64,000 nt of DNA from Sodiomyces alkalinus F11 (Eukaryota > Ascomycota > Sordariomycetes > Glomerellales > Plectosphaerellaceae): assembly GCF_003711515.1 (NCBI RefSeq), contig NW_021167084.1, positions 1,963,932 to 2,027,931 of the forward strand. Reading direction: 5' to 3'. How positions within the stretch are numbered: position 1 is the stretch's first letter; every line of letters begins with the position of its first letter. Position numbers and translations under genes: made by a program. Below the pieces are notes generated by a model that made no database searches, was not told where the DNA came from, and saw nothing but the letters and a program-made list of their open reading frames with translations. Below are positions 23,998 to 35,850 of this stretch, one piece after another.

Positions 23998-26506
23998 ATG
24001 CGTTTCACTCCCATTGCTGCCGGCGCGGCCCTGTCCGCTGCCAATGCCGCTTTCGCCAAGGAGATGCCGAAGAACGAGGCTCTTGCTGCCGGTACGTTGA
24101 AAGAATATCCCTGACTCCATGGAGGTTACCAATCCAAGGCCCAGTTGTACTTTGTGCTGTAAGGGTAGTGGGTTACTGACGACGGTCGACTTGTCACACA
24201 CAGAGCTCTACGACAGCGGTGTGCTCCACGAGGAGATTATGAACCGAAAGATGGCAAGTTGAATCCCAGCGTTCCATGGCCATGGCCATCATTGACTACT
24301 ACTTAATTTTTGGGACCCCTCCGTCTAATTGTGATTCACAAACACAGTCCTGGTGGAATTCCGAGCTCGAATCCGGTCTCCTCGACTCCTCTCAATGGCC
24401 TCGCCTCAACTACACCCGTTGCATCAACGGCAAGGCCGAGGCCATTCCCGGCGACCCTCTGCACACTTTCCGCTGCAAGAACGTAAGCCGAAGTCTGCAG
24501 TTCTGAAACGAGTCCTGTATAGTCGTCCCCTTCTCTGATCATATCCCTAGATGGACATCTACGACTTCATCAACCATGCTACCCTCGGTTCCCCCAACTC
24601 CGACCCCCAGCTGCGCACTGGCAGCACCGCCTGGGGCTGGAGCGACCCGGAGTCGGGTCGTGAGTTCATTGGTAGGCTCCTCTCAATCATCAGCTCCTGG
24701 CTCCCGTGACCCGTCAACTCCATCTTCACCACTGTTACATGCAGGCTAACTCCACACAGCCGCCGGCCAGTACGACGGCACTTCGTTCATCGAGATCCTT
24801 CCCGAAGGCAGGATGGTTCACTTGGGAAATCTGTAAGACGCCGGTTCGGCTTCTCTACCAACATGAAAAAGTCTGGGCATCCGCTAACACCCAAAAGTCC
24901 CTCGTACGCCCCGACTGCCGCCCGTGCCTGGTGGACCGAGATCCGTGCCTACAAGAACTACATGGTCATCGGCAGTGAGCTCGAGGGTCACGGTATCCAG
25001 ATTTTCGACATGAAGAAGGTAAGACTATGCGCATATTCCTGCAGGGTTGTGAAAGCAAGCAAACGAAAAGAAAAAAAAAAAAACCCCCCCCCCCCCCGAA
25101 AAAAGGGGGTAGCAGCTAAGCTGACATTTCTTCTTAGCTCCTCGACCTCGACCCTGCCGACGGCCCCGTCGAGTTCAGCAATGAGCACGACCTGACCGGC
25201 CACTTCAACGACTTGCCCATCGGTTCCTCGCACAACGTCGTCGTCAACGAAGAAGCCAACTACGGTGTCGCTGTCGGTGCTCGTCCTCGCGACCAGGACT
25301 GCCTCGGCGGCCTCGTCTTCTTCGATCTCACTGATCCTTCGAATCCTACCCGTCTTGGTTGCAACTCCCAGGACGGCTACGTTCACGACGTATGTCCCAT
25401 CCACTCTCTGTTTTTCTCCGTGCTCCGTGCTCCGAGCCCGACCACCACACTAACGAGTCTTCTCTGACAGGCTCACTGCGTTATCTACCGTGGCCCCCAC
25501 GAGAAATACTACGGCCGGGATATTTGCTTCGGATACAACGAGGACTCCGTGACCATGTAAGAGTCGAACTCTCATCAAACTCTATAGATCGAATCCCCCG
25601 AATCTGGCCCTTACTGACTCCCTGGCTTCTAGCTACGATGTCACCGACAAGGCCAACTCCTCCATCATTTCAGTCACCTCTTACGAAGGTGTCCGGTACA
25701 CCCACCAAGGCTGGATCCTCGACTTGAACAACATGGAGTGGCTTATCCTGGACGACGAACTTGATGAGAGGGACAGGTAACCAGCCCCCTTTTCATCCCT
25801 CCCATAGGGCGGAAGTTGAGGGAAGAGCAAAACTAACTCGCACCTCTCCAGAGTTGGCCCCGCCGCCGACAGCTATCCGGTCACCTATATCTTCGACATC
25901 CGCGACCTCGAGCACCCCAAGCAGACCGGCCTCTTCAAGAACGCCGACGTCAGCATCGACCACAACCAGTACATCAAGGACGGCCTGGTCTACCAGTCCA
26001 ACTACGGTGCGGGCGTACGTATCTGGGACGTGACCAGCATCCCCGAGGACCCGAGCGGCGACTCGGTCTGCGAAGTCGCCTACCTCGATATCTACCCCGA
26101 GGACGATGGCGAGCCGGGCGGCGGCACCGCCCAGTTCTCCGGCACCTGGGCCAGCTACGCCTTCTTCGAGTCCGGCTTTATCTTCATCAACACCATCGAG
26201 CGCGGTGCGTTCCTCGCTAAGATGACCAGGCGCGAGTCCTGTAAGCCGAAGAGCTGTAACGCGGATAACTGCCTCCGTGCGCTCCGCTCGAGCTCGGTCC
26301 CGGGTCGTTTGGAGGAGAGCCAGGAGTTCTGCGGCGAGTTTACCGCTACCGTTATCGCGGACGTGGCTGTTGTTCCCGAGTATGCGGCCAGGGCGTGCCA
26401 GACCAATGTCATCTCCAGGGTCAGCTCGGCTTGCTCTTGCTTGCCTGCTCCCACTACCACCAGCGTGGCCCCCGAGCCTACTGACGAGTGCGTTGCTGAG
26501 GATTAG
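23998..26506 (+). CDS. Secreted LVIVD-repeat / choice-of-anchor-B-like protein (576 aa, ten exons)
   Basis: Exons: 23998-24091, 24204-24253, 24348-24482, 24551-24671, 24760-24832, 24898-25018, 25138-25389, 25471-25556, 25633-25776, 25852-26506; all phases match and total 577 codons. A signal peptide MRFTPIAAGAALSAANAAFA starts the protein. The body has beta-propeller-like repeats of the LVIVD type (GGLVFFDLTDPSNPTRLG, IYDVTDKANSSIISVTSYEG, YIFDIRDLEHPKQTGLF, RIWDVTSIPED), matching choice-of-anchor B proteins, whose biochemical role is unknown. A Cys-rich C-terminal part carries a Thr/Ser/Pro end. Expected outside the cell or at the wall. Intron 2 (24254-24347) starts with GC: ATG/GCAAGT, a good GC-AG donor; intron 6 holds A and C homopolymers. 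Confidence 0.88.
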
Positions 26507-27338
26507 AACAAATATTTGATCTGTAGGGCTCACAATCGAGGTTGGTAGGCTCCTTCTCGGTAGTCTTCGAGTAACAATTATATCATCCCTATTGGCACCC
26601 ATGCTTCAGAATTGGTCTCGTTGAATCGAATGTGCTGAAGGACCTTGCGGCGCGTTGATTGGTGGGGCAAGGGTTCGCATCGCCTATTTCAAGTTCCAGA
26701 TCGAGTAAGTTGTAATTCCAAACAATGCCCAGATCTCATACCTCTAGACCAATATCAATCAAGACCGCCAGATGCAGAATCTTTGATCGATGATCGACAA
26801 AAGTGTCTCTCTCACTGGAGAGCACGGTCGAAGACGGAGGATGCCAAGATATGTCGCGCTGGGTCGTGGAAAATGCTGGTGTCTCAACGCTGACCAGCCA
26901 GCATCTAGATGCCGATGTTCTGAAGGGATTCGCTGAAGATGCATTCCTCAGCCCAAACGTTGTGCGGTCATCCCTTGATACTGGGTCCCCGCGATATGCT
27001 TGGGATGGAGTTATGGGACATATATTGTCTCGGCATCATACCTCTCGCGGGGTTCCCACAACCACTATCGTCCATGTTCAGCAAGGGATGGGCGGGTTTA
27101 GACTTCTTTAAAATCGAAGCATGGCCGGACGCAGGTTGGGTTGCCAGATTGTCGCCGCCCCTCCTCGTCACACTTGAGATTGTTGGGACGTGTAACCATC
27201 TCACTCCTCCCCTAGGGAGCAACTTATTCCCCCCTCCCAGACTCCAGAGATATCTCGTTTCGCCGCTGACCTCCTACACAACACTAAGACTTGGAAGCAA
27301 GACGAGTACACCTCTCAGGCTCTCAGGCTCCCGACAAG
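26507..27338. other. Intergenic region, no gene seen
   Basis: Short overlapping ORFs only. The right end is the promoter of the aspartic protease. Confidence 0.5.
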
Positions 27339-28854
27339 ATGCACGTTTCGTCGTTTCTGAGCTGCGTCTTCGCGCTGGCATCAGCGTCACCTCTCGTGCA
27401 TCCCAATAGCCAAGAGGCGACGGACGTCGGCCACGAGGCGCTCTCGCACGGAAGCGAGAGTTCCGGCTTCACATTGCACCAAATCGCCAATGAGAGATAC
27501 GTGGAGGAGACTGGGCTCGATGCGTTGCTGTGGGCGTACATCAAGTACAATGCCGAGTTGCCGCCGCGGCTGTGGCGCGCGCTGCGGATCGGGACTCACG
27601 TCAACGCGAGGTTCAAACATCTCGTCAATAGGGGTATGTCTCGTTCCTCGGTCCAACCAGCAGCATCCATGGGACTTGTGCGGAAACCCTCGTTGCTGAC
27701 TGCATCTGCTCTTTCATCACTAGATGACGAGAGTGCCAAGTTCGGAACCGTACAGGCGTTCCCGCCTCGAAACATTGACATACAGTACGTCGTGCCGGTG
27801 CAGATCGGAATGCCACCACAGACTGTGTTCTTGAATCTCGACACCGGCTCGGGAGACCTGTGAGTGGTAACAGCAGCACCAGCACCCAACCCAACATGAA
27901 GTCACGTGAACGTTTCTCGTCTCAATGCTTACCCTGAACCGCTCTTCTCCCAGTTGGACCATATCGACAGACACGTCTACCTGGCAAGTCGGCGGCCATG
28001 CCATCTACGACCCCCGGGCCTCGAATACCTCAAAGCTAGTAGACAACGCGTGGTGGCGCATCATATACGGCGACGGATCAGGGGCCTCGGGCATCGTGTA
28101 CACCGACCGCGTCGCCATCGGGAAGACCTTCTTCGAGCAGCAGGCCGTGGAATCGGCGCAGGCGATTTCCCGGACATTCACACAGGACGACTTCGCGTCG
28201 GGGATCCTGGGATTGGGCTTCGGACGGGGCAACACGGTGCGGCCGCAGCAGGTGAAGACGTACATGGAGAACATCCTGCCTTCGCTGGCGGCGCCGGTGT
28301 TCACGGCGAACCTGCAGGCCGGGCGGCCCGGGAACTACAACTTCGGGTTCGTCTCGGCGCAGGAGCACGTGGGGCCGATCGCGTACGCGCCGGTCACGCA
28401 GCAGAGCCCGTACTGGGAGATTGAGGTGGATGGGTTCCAGGTCGAAGGCGGGAGTTTCAACGGCACAGAGGCGCTGAGCAGGGTCATCGTCGACACGGGC
28501 ACCACGCTCATTCTCGTCCCTGATGAGCTGGTGGAGGCATACTATGATCGAGTCCAAGGGGCGCGGTTCGACGCGTCTTGGGCGGGATACATCTTCCCTT
28601 GCAACGCGTCGTTGCCGGACTGGACGTTCGGAATCGCGGACTGGAGGGGTACGGTGCCGGGCAAGTTTATGAGCTATAGCCAGGTCAGCCAGACGCATTG
28701 TTTCGGCGGCATCCAGAGCTCGCAGGGGATCCCGTTTGCGATTTTCGGGGCGGTGCTGCTCAAGTCGCAGTTCGTGGTGTTCGATTACGTGAGTGCTGAG
28801 GCCAATGTCGGGGCCGCGCCCAGGGTCGGATTCGCGAGCAAGCCGTTGGATTGA
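27339..28854 (+). CDS. Secreted aspartic protease, pepsin family A1 (443 aa)
   Basis: Acid endopeptidase, secreted. Exons 27339-27633, 27724-27859 and 27954-28854 (introns of 90 and 94 bases, phases match; 444 codons with stop). Signal peptide MHVSSFLSCVFALASASP, then a propeptide of roughly 100 residues, then the mature two-lobed enzyme. Both catalytic motifs are present: LDTGSGDLW with Asp138 and VDTGTT with Asp324; the flap sequence IIYGDGSGASG also fits. The disulfide pair near the C-lobe (PCNAS, THCFG) is visible. The intron before LWTIS splits the active-site motif region, as is common in fungal A1 proteases. Start chosen at the Met that begins the signal peptide; an in-frame Met at 27291 would extend the protein by 16 residues and hide it. 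Confidence 0.93.
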
Positions 28855-30676
28855 AGGAGGCAGGAGTCGGAGTGATTCACGCCGCTCGGATTCGAGTGGA
28901 CGATAGACGCTGCCAATTTCGGGGAGGCTCGTTTCGGGCAGTGAGTCAGTCGGAGGCACGGACGAGGAAGCGAGGATGGGACTCGATGGAGTGGCGAGGA
29001 TAAGCGAAATAGAGGAAATAAGCCATAATATAGGGATGCATGTTCGGAACAGTCTGACTATCCCTCTGTCTTTGTGTGTGTGAGTGCCTCTTTTTGTCTT
29101 TTCTGTTTCTTCTCGTCGATATGGCGTTTGGGAGAGGACAGACACGACTGAGAGTGATGAGAACGGGTGCGTCGTGAAGACCCAGATCGTGAGACGATAA
29201 CGCCGGATTTGGATCCACTACACCCTCCTTTCCGCCAATTAAAGACGAGAATCGACTGGTAGTCCGCTTGACGTCAGCTGCCATACATGATATCTTATCT
29301 CTGTACCCCGGTACCTAAATTTGTACGTTTCTGATTAACAAGATAAGGTAGCGAATGATATAAGGTACCTGGTAAGGTAGATGGGGCTACCGAAGGCGTC
29401 ATGTGCATCAGCCACGACATCATATCTAGGCACCCGCCAATCAATGGCCGCCCTTCTCACGGAACATCTGAAGAGTTACCTCGAGTCTGCCTCGACCTTG
29501 CCTGGACCATCCTCATCTTCCACTTCCCCCATTTTCGCAACACCATCTCTGGAAAGACCGTCCAGGAAAGGGGTTCACGAGTGCCTTATAGTGAGATAGT
29601 GAGTCACACGGGCACCCAGACCCCCAGAGTAACCCACCCCAATCCCCCCGTCCTAGTCCCGGAACCATCATGAGACAAACCAATAGGCGTTGCCTTCGTC
29701 GCAGTCATGCCGTTATCTCGGTCACGGTTGGGTGTGGCGTTTAATATGGGTCTAGCACACCTGGACGATGATTTCCTGACAACCTTGATTTCTTACCTAG
29801 GTACCTGCTTGTATCTGCCTTGGAGGCCTGAACGTCCATCACGGCATTTCTACTTCCAATCCAGGCAGAATTTACAGTCATCATTCCCGCGAGGTACCTC
29901 GTATGGACGAGGACTGTATGGAAACGGTACGGGCGAGTCTCGCGGCCGCGACCAATGCGCCAACTATACCCTCCCGTGACCCTCGTGCCTTCTCGGCTTA
30001 CTTTCCCTTACCCAACTTATCTACGAAGTAAGTACTTTGTCGCACCCGGCACGCCTATGCCATACTCCCCTGTACCTCTCTTCCACCCGTCGTGGTTGCC
30101 TTCGCTACTCCGTGCAACTTGCATCCTTCGGGGTCGTGCCTACCTACCAAAGATATTGTTGTACCCATCGGTCCCATCCAAGTTCGGAGTCCGAGTCATC
30201 GTCATATGACTGGCATTTATAATAATCCCGTCCTTTGCTCTGTCCTTTATCCTTCGTCCTTTGTCCTTCGAACTTTCTGGCAACATCTTCAACCCGCTTC
30301 CAACTTCCAACTTCCAACTTCTTCTGTTCGAACCCCCATCGTGTCTTGGACACGAGCTCACATGCACACTGCGCCCTCCATATCACCTCACTAGTGTGGA
30401 TACGCCTTGCTCTCATCATCTCACTGTTTATCCCGATCATCGCCGATCTCCCGACTGCTGACTCTCCCTCGATCCCACCCGGACGAGCCATCCACCGGTT
30501 AAACCTACCTACCATCCTAGAACCTTGGCTTCTCACTTCCACCTCTTCTTTTTCACCAGACAACCAGTGTCAGCTGTAACATCACTAGCTGGCTGGCCCG
30601 CTGTCTGGGAAGTCCTCGAATACCTATTTAAATAGCCTCCCTCCTAGTTTGCATATCAGATCGGCTTTCCTACACA
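28855..30676. other. Long intergenic region with several TACCTAGGTA elements
   Basis: Holds GGTACCT elements at 29310-29316, 29363-29370, 29794-29806 (TACCTAGGTACCT) and 29892-29899. Pyrimidine-rich tandem repeats occur at 30236-30270 (TCCTTTGTCCTT-like) and 30295-30320 (CTTCCAACTTCCAACTTC). This is probably a long promoter/leader for the 353-residue protein. No gene recognised. Confidence 0.5.
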
Positions 30677-31738
30677 ATGGCGCCCGTCCTCCACGATACC
30701 ACAGCCCCCCAACATCTCGATTTTGTGCTCTCACACCGACATCTTCCTCCGGGGCCTATTCGCGTCCGTGACCGGCACACTCGGGGTCGAAACCATGGGC
30801 CTCGTGCGGACCTGAGGGATATCCGTCGTATCCTGCAGAATGACCGTCTCTCAGATCCGCAACGTCCCCTCGTTGACTCCGAGACAATCTTTGCCCGTCA
30901 TCAGATGCCCCGTTCAGCCGTGCGAGCTCGCCGCCGCCTTCGTGGCAACAGAGTCGACCTCGACCCTGAAGAGGATCATGTCCGTCTAGCACGCAGTTCT
31001 ATTCCGCTTCCGGGTGACCACCGCCGTGCCCGTGTACCATCCCTCGAACGCCAGGACGCCTTCCGCGATGCGCGGACCACCAAGCGCGCGATGAAAGCTA
31101 GCTCGCGCAGCCGACAGGATTTCCAAGACGTCCCGACAAACGACCTGTATCGCATCGGGCTTCTTTCTTCGGACAACGAACACGTTCATGGCGCCGAATT
31201 TACCCTGGACGCCATCGTCCACGACGAGCCGACCTATTCCATCACCACGCGGCTCGGCAAGCGAGGAAAGAACAATCGCAAGGATGACAACATGTCTACC
31301 AAGCTGGCTCTGGAGTGGGACTTCGCCGGCCTCGAAGAAGACGAACAGCTTGCCCGCTATCTGGTTTCCTCGCAGCAATATGGCCACGGAGAGGATGGTT
31401 CCGTGGTTCCGCGTCACGGATATCGGACCATCTGGCGATCGCCTGTCCAATCGACCTCGGCCTCTGCGACGGCCCCTTCGGGTGATGACGACGAGCCCGT
31501 CCCAGACCTCATCACGGACACGGATAGGGCAACAGAAGACGATCAAGTTTTCGACGATGACGACCCGGAGGAGGATGCTGAGCTTGACTGTTGGACAAAT
31601 GAAGAGGGAGAACCTGGATGGGCTGTCTTGTCCCCGACGATCATTCGGGACTCGGTCCGGGAAGACCATGACGTCGAAGGCGCCGCCACAGAAGACGCCT
31701 CCACTGGACCTTGGATTGTGCTGGGAGACGGCTTGTAA
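30677..31738 (+). CDS. Hypothetical protein, basic N half and acidic C half (353 aa)
   Basis: Single open frame of 354 codons from ATG at 30677 with a pyrimidine-rich leader. No signal peptide or membrane segment. The first 130 residues are very rich in Arg and His. A central stretch (residues about 165-260) looks like a folded domain: LYRIGLLSSDNEHVHGAEF, then ALEWDFAGLEEDEQLARYLV. The last 90 residues are rich in Asp and Glu, ending GPWIVLGDGL. Charge segregation suggests a nucleic-acid-associated or regulatory protein but no domain is recognised. Reading-frame length and wobble bias favour a real gene. Confidence 0.7.
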   Translation: MAPVLHDTTAPQHLDFVLSHRHLPPGPIRVRDRHTRGRNHGPRADLRDIRRILQNDRLSDPQRPLVDSETIFARHQMPRSAVRARRRLRGNRVDLDPEEDHVRLARSSIPLPGDHRRARVPSLERQDAFRDARTTKRAMKASSRSRQDFQDVPTNDLYRIGLLSSDNEHVHGAEFTLDAIVHDEPTYSITTRLGKRGKNNRKDDNMSTKLALEWDFAGLEEDEQLARYLVSSQQYGHGEDGSVVPRHGYRTIWRSPVQSTSASATAPSGDDDEPVPDLITDTDRATEDDQVFDDDDPEEDAELDCWTNEEGEPGWAVLSPTIIRDSVREDHDVEGAATEDASTGPWIVLGDGL

Positions 31739-32948
31739 CAGGTCCGCCACGGAGGTTAGATCATCAATCGGGATGAGATATATCATATCTCCGGGCTAGC
31801 GTGAGGCGGGCAAAGCGCCCGCCGCGGACTGGCCCTCGTATTCCAGTCGTTCGGGTCCAAGAGGATTGGCGTTTTCGGGAGAAATTGAGCGTGGCAGATG
31901 GCGTGCATTGTACAGCGTCTTGGAAATCCGGCCTGGGCATTGTATTAATAGATAGGTCCGTCGCTTATGGTGCAGAACGAGGATGGATATAGCATCGATA
32001 TGATGGACAGGAGTGTTCGAATCCCGACCTTGTTTTCGTCTAACTGAGTCCCATCGGTGCACCGTTCCTACTAGTAAGTAATTGATCGTGATATGGGAAT
32101 TGTCACGCGATTATCTGTCGAGATACTCCCAGAGTCCAGTCCCGAGCTCCCGGCCATAGTTCGCCGAGCCATTGCGTCGTGCTGTTTAGGAAACCCCTCA
32201 TCGGACCTGAGAACGACATGCGGCCACGATGCCTTGTAACTTGCAAGTGGACGGAATAATCTGAGGCAACCAGTTGATGTTCTCAAAGAAGCAGTTCATA
32301 TGTGTATATAACACCCCTACTTCTAGATTGGTAGCATGGTTGTAAGAAGGCTTCTTAGTAAGAGGTCGATTCTTGGAAAGCACGGGTCCGGTTTGTTTCT
32401 ACTGTAAGCAGTATTTTACTTTGAATAAACTGATGGATTTGAGGCGTAGTATTATGACAGGAGTTATGATGATATAGGGTGTGTAACGCATGATTTGTGA
32501 AAGATGCATGTGATGAACTTGTCGCCACTCGCGAGTTGACCGTAGTGGAACAGTCTCTAAGAGATAATTAAAGGCAAACCACCTCTGCGGTGATATCTCT
32601 AACAATGAACTTCATACTCTGTTACCATGTAGTTTCCTTATACTTTAGCAGCAACAAAGAAAGCAAGACAAAAAACAAAGCTTAAGGTAGTAGAAAACCT
32701 ATGGGGTAGTCATCTTGCCGTTACAACGTAGAACCCCAATCTTTGGATCCTGCCCACATCTAGAATCTACCATACATAAAAAGATTATGTTAAGGCCCAA
32801 GGAAGGCAGGTACGATTAAGAAGTCTCTCAAACCAACCTTGAATTTTCATAAAAGGGTCTCTACTACAAATACCTACCTTAGGTAGCCAGATGCTCGATT
32901 TTGAGGACCAATTTGGACAAACGAGTCGTTACTTGACAAGGACTGACA
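31739..32948. other. Intergenic region, A/T-rich to the right
   Basis: Contains TACCTACCTTAGGTAG at 32871-32886. No gene recognised. Confidence 0.5.
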
Positions 32949-34351
32949 ATGTCATCTCGCAACGAGGCTCAGCCCCCGGCTGCTGGATTAGCGGAGTCAG
33001 GAGCGACCATGTACGCTAGCACGCCAATTTCCTTTACGCCGATTTACTTCACCTTTTTGCAGCAAGCAATCCATGAGCCTGAACTTCTCAACAAGTCTGG
33101 CTTCATCCTGCAGCAGCTCACCGACGATGAACTTGCGGCCAGAGATCGCTGCAAGCGATGTCATACACGAAGTGCGTTATTTATTGCTGCTATAATTCAG
33201 TCCAGTCACCTGCACCCCTGATCTACACCTGCTGACAGGGTCCACCGTACTCCAGATGGAGGCAAATCAGGCAATGACCCAAAGAAGACGGAAGCCAAAC
33301 CCCTAAGTGGAAGCGGAGCTCTGATCTCTGAGGAGGGTGAGGTGGTGATTCAAGTCGAAACCCCTGACGTCTGCTGCAAGTATCATCCAGGCCGATTACG
33401 CAACAAGGTAACGTTTCTCGCTCGAAGACGTGGTAGAGAAGACTGGACTCTTCAAGAACCACTTGACCATATCGCTAACATGAACCGCTTGCGCAATGAC
33501 AGAAATGGACTTGTTGCAACGCCTCACCCTCCTCCCCACCTTGTAAGAAGCAATCATCCCATCATTGGAAGACTCCCCTACAGGGCCTCAGTCTTCGCTA
33601 CCAGTTCCACTTCACGCCAACCCCAACCGAAGGCAATGCCAGATACCGCCAAGTCGTCGCCATCGACTGCGAAATGGGCACAGCTGTCGATAACGAGTCG
33701 GAACTGATCCGCATCACCCTCGCCGACTACTTCACGACCGAGGTCCTGATTGATACTCTCGTATGGCCGGATGCGGCCATGTTGCACCTCAACACGCGCT
33801 ACTCGGGCGTCTCCTGGGCCGTGCTGACCAAGGCTAAGAAGGAGGGCCGTTGTACCATGGGCGTGGCTTCGGCGAGGGAGGCGATTTGGGAGTACGTCTC
33901 GCCCAGCACGATTGTTGTTGGCCACTCGTTGCACTGCGATTTGACGGTCCTGCGCTGGATTCATCCGGTTGTGGTCGACTCGCTTCTTCTCGAGAAGGCG
34001 GTCAAGAAGGCCGAACAGGACGCTGCCGAGGCGGAAGCAAAGAAAGAAGAAAGTGGGAATAAAGATCATTCCGCATCGGGCGAGACTGCTGTTGTCCTCG
34101 AAGCAGTGGACGGCAATCAAGAGGCCCAATCGGGATCCGGAAAGGCCAACTCGGGTAAGAGTGATAACTCGGGGGCTACGAGGAGCCGGAAAGGCGAGTT
34201 GACGTTGAAGAAGCTGGCGATGGAGAGGCTCGGGCGGAAAATTCAGAATCGAGCTGGACATGACAGTTTGGAGGATGCACTTGCTGCAAGAGATATTGTT
34301 CACTGGCATATTTCGAAGGAGATACGAAGCCTGGAGGAGTTTTGGGGGTAA
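32949..34351 (+). CDS. DEDDh RNA exonuclease, REXO1/Rex3-like, with one out-of-phase junction
   Basis: 3'-5' exonuclease expected to trim RNA ends. Exons: 32949-33171, 33239-33407 and 33503-34351. Exon 1 carries ELLNKSGFILQQLTDDEL and a Cys pair (RCKRCH); exon 2 carries CCKYHPGRL; exon 3 carries KWTCCN, then the catalytic motif VAIDCEMGTA, the RYSGVSWAVLTKAK segment, VVGHSLHCDLTVLRW and AGHDSLEDALAARD. Those supply the Asp/Glu residues of Exo I (D, E), Exo II (D in HCDL) and Exo III (H, D in GHDSLED). The exon 2/3 intron (33408-33502) is in phase. The exon 1/2 join (GTGCGT donor, CTGACAG acceptor) is one base short of the conserved frame next to a G run. A low-complexity Glu/Ser/Gly insert sits at 34000-34190. 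Confidence 0.82.
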
Positions 34352-35112
34352 CGTGAAATGTCGAGACACGACATACCTTTCAGATATCCTTTAAGAAGAG
34401 ATGTTGGTGCAAGTTATGCAACGACGCATGTAGACTCTCGGATCAATGTCGATTTTTAAGGAGTCCGAGATCATGTTTACTCTGGTCTGATAATATGTTT
34501 GAGTTGACTTCACAGCTAGATGATAAATCGACACTTACGTAGATGCGTTGGGATAGCCTCCTATCGCAGGTATGCCCAGACGCTCCTAGAATGTTTGTTG
34601 CGAGCTGGATATCAAGTGGATATCGCGGACAAGGGTTCATAAAGTAATATGAAGGCAAGAGAACAGTTTAGAATATAGATTGTCTTATCAGCACTAGGAT
34701 TCAGGATTCAGACTGGCCCATCACCCATAAGATGCTTGGAAACATTCAGGAAAGGCGCGACGCCTTTGTGACTTTTTGACAAACCACACGATATTTAGCT
34801 CACTCTTATCATGGGCCCCAATCTCGGGCTAAATACTTATCAACCAGCCAAAAATGGCAGGTCGTTCTTGTACCTTAGTGGTCGAGTGACGAGACTAGAG
34901 GAGATACTCCGATACACCGACACACCGAGAGACACACGCCCTGTCCATGACAAGTCCGCTCCGTCTCCACATACGTACACTTATCCCCTCACCTTCCCGG
35001 TAGTTATTAAGTCGACCGGCAGGACTGCAACCGGCATCTCACACCTGATCACTTACATTCAACCATATCGATCACCCTCCACCAACACACGAGACCTTCA
35101 AGGTATCACATC
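34352..35112. other. Intergenic region, no gene seen
   Basis: Downstream flank of the exonuclease and promoter of the HAD gene. No RNA gene or repeat recognised. Confidence 0.5.
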
Positions 35113-35850
35113 ATGGCCAGACTCACCGACTACCGCCTCCTCACCTTTGACGTTTACGGCACACTCATCGACTGGGAAACCGGGGTCCTCACCGCCCTAC
35201 AACCCCTCTTGGCATCCGACCCCGCCGGCGCCGCCCTCAAGTTGCCGAAATCCCGCCTCCTGGAGGTCTTCCACGAGTGCGAAGCCGCGCAGCAAAGCCG
35301 GACCCCGGATCTCAAATACGCCGACCTGCTCGCGGCGATCCACCCCCAAGTCGCCGCCAAACTCGGCCTTCCGGCCCCCAGCGAAACCGCCAGTGCCGCG
35401 TTCGGCGCCTCGGTAGCCTCGTGGCCCGCTTTCCCCGACACGGTGGATGCGCTTCGACGGCTGGGGAAGCGGTACAAGCTCGTCGTGCTGTCCAACGTCG
35501 ACCGGGAGTCCTTTGCCGGCACGAACGCGGGCCCGCTAGAGGGTGTCCCGTTCGATCTCGTCCTCACGGCCCAGGATGTGGGGAGCTATAAGCCCGACCT
35601 GCGCAATTTCGAGCATATGCTCCGTGAGGTGAAGGAGCGGTTTGGCGTGGAGAGCAGTGAGGTCATTCAGACTGCGCAGAGTCAGTTTCATGACCATCAC
35701 CCTGCTAGGAAGGTGGGGATTAAGTCGAGCTGGATTGTGAGACCGGGGGCCGTGATGGGGAACCAGGCGGAGGAGGTTTGGGATTGGAAGTTTGATACAT
35801 TGGGGGGGATGGCCGATGCGGTTGACGCGGAGGTGAAGGCGGGAAAGTAG
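35113..35850 (+). CDS. HAD-superfamily hydrolase, haloacid-dehalogenase type II-like (245 aa)
   Basis: Single exon. Motif I is LLTFDVYGTLIDW with nucleophile Asp13; motif II is VVLSNVDRE (Ser); motif III is QDVGSYKPDLRNF with the conserved Lys; the usual motif IV acidic region is here QTAQSQFHDHHPARKVG. This order and the SYKPDxxxF motif match L-2-haloacid dehalogenase-like proteins, which in fungi often have unknown physiological substrates such as small phosphate esters. Length is usual (220-260 aa). Cytosolic. The start MARLTDYRLLTFDVYG is the standard beginning of the family. Confidence 0.9.
   Translation: MARLTDYRLLTFDVYGTLIDWETGVLTALQPLLASDPAGAALKLPKSRLLEVFHECEAAQQSRTPDLKYADLLAAIHPQVAAKLGLPAPSETASAAFGASVASWPAFPDTVDALRRLGKRYKLVVLSNVDRESFAGTNAGPLEGVPFDLVLTAQDVGSYKPDLRNFEHMLREVKERFGVESSEVIQTAQSQFHDHHPARKVGIKSSWIVRPGAVMGNQAEEVWDWKFDTLGGMADAVDAEVKAGK

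Noticed and set aside
28078..29145. 355-codon minus-strand open frame
   Set aside because: Antisense to the aspartic protease with Arg/Pro-rich nonsense composition.
32008..32030. GTTCGAATCCC, like a tRNA B box
   Set aside because: Flanking bases do not form a T-stem, acceptor stem or anticodon arm.
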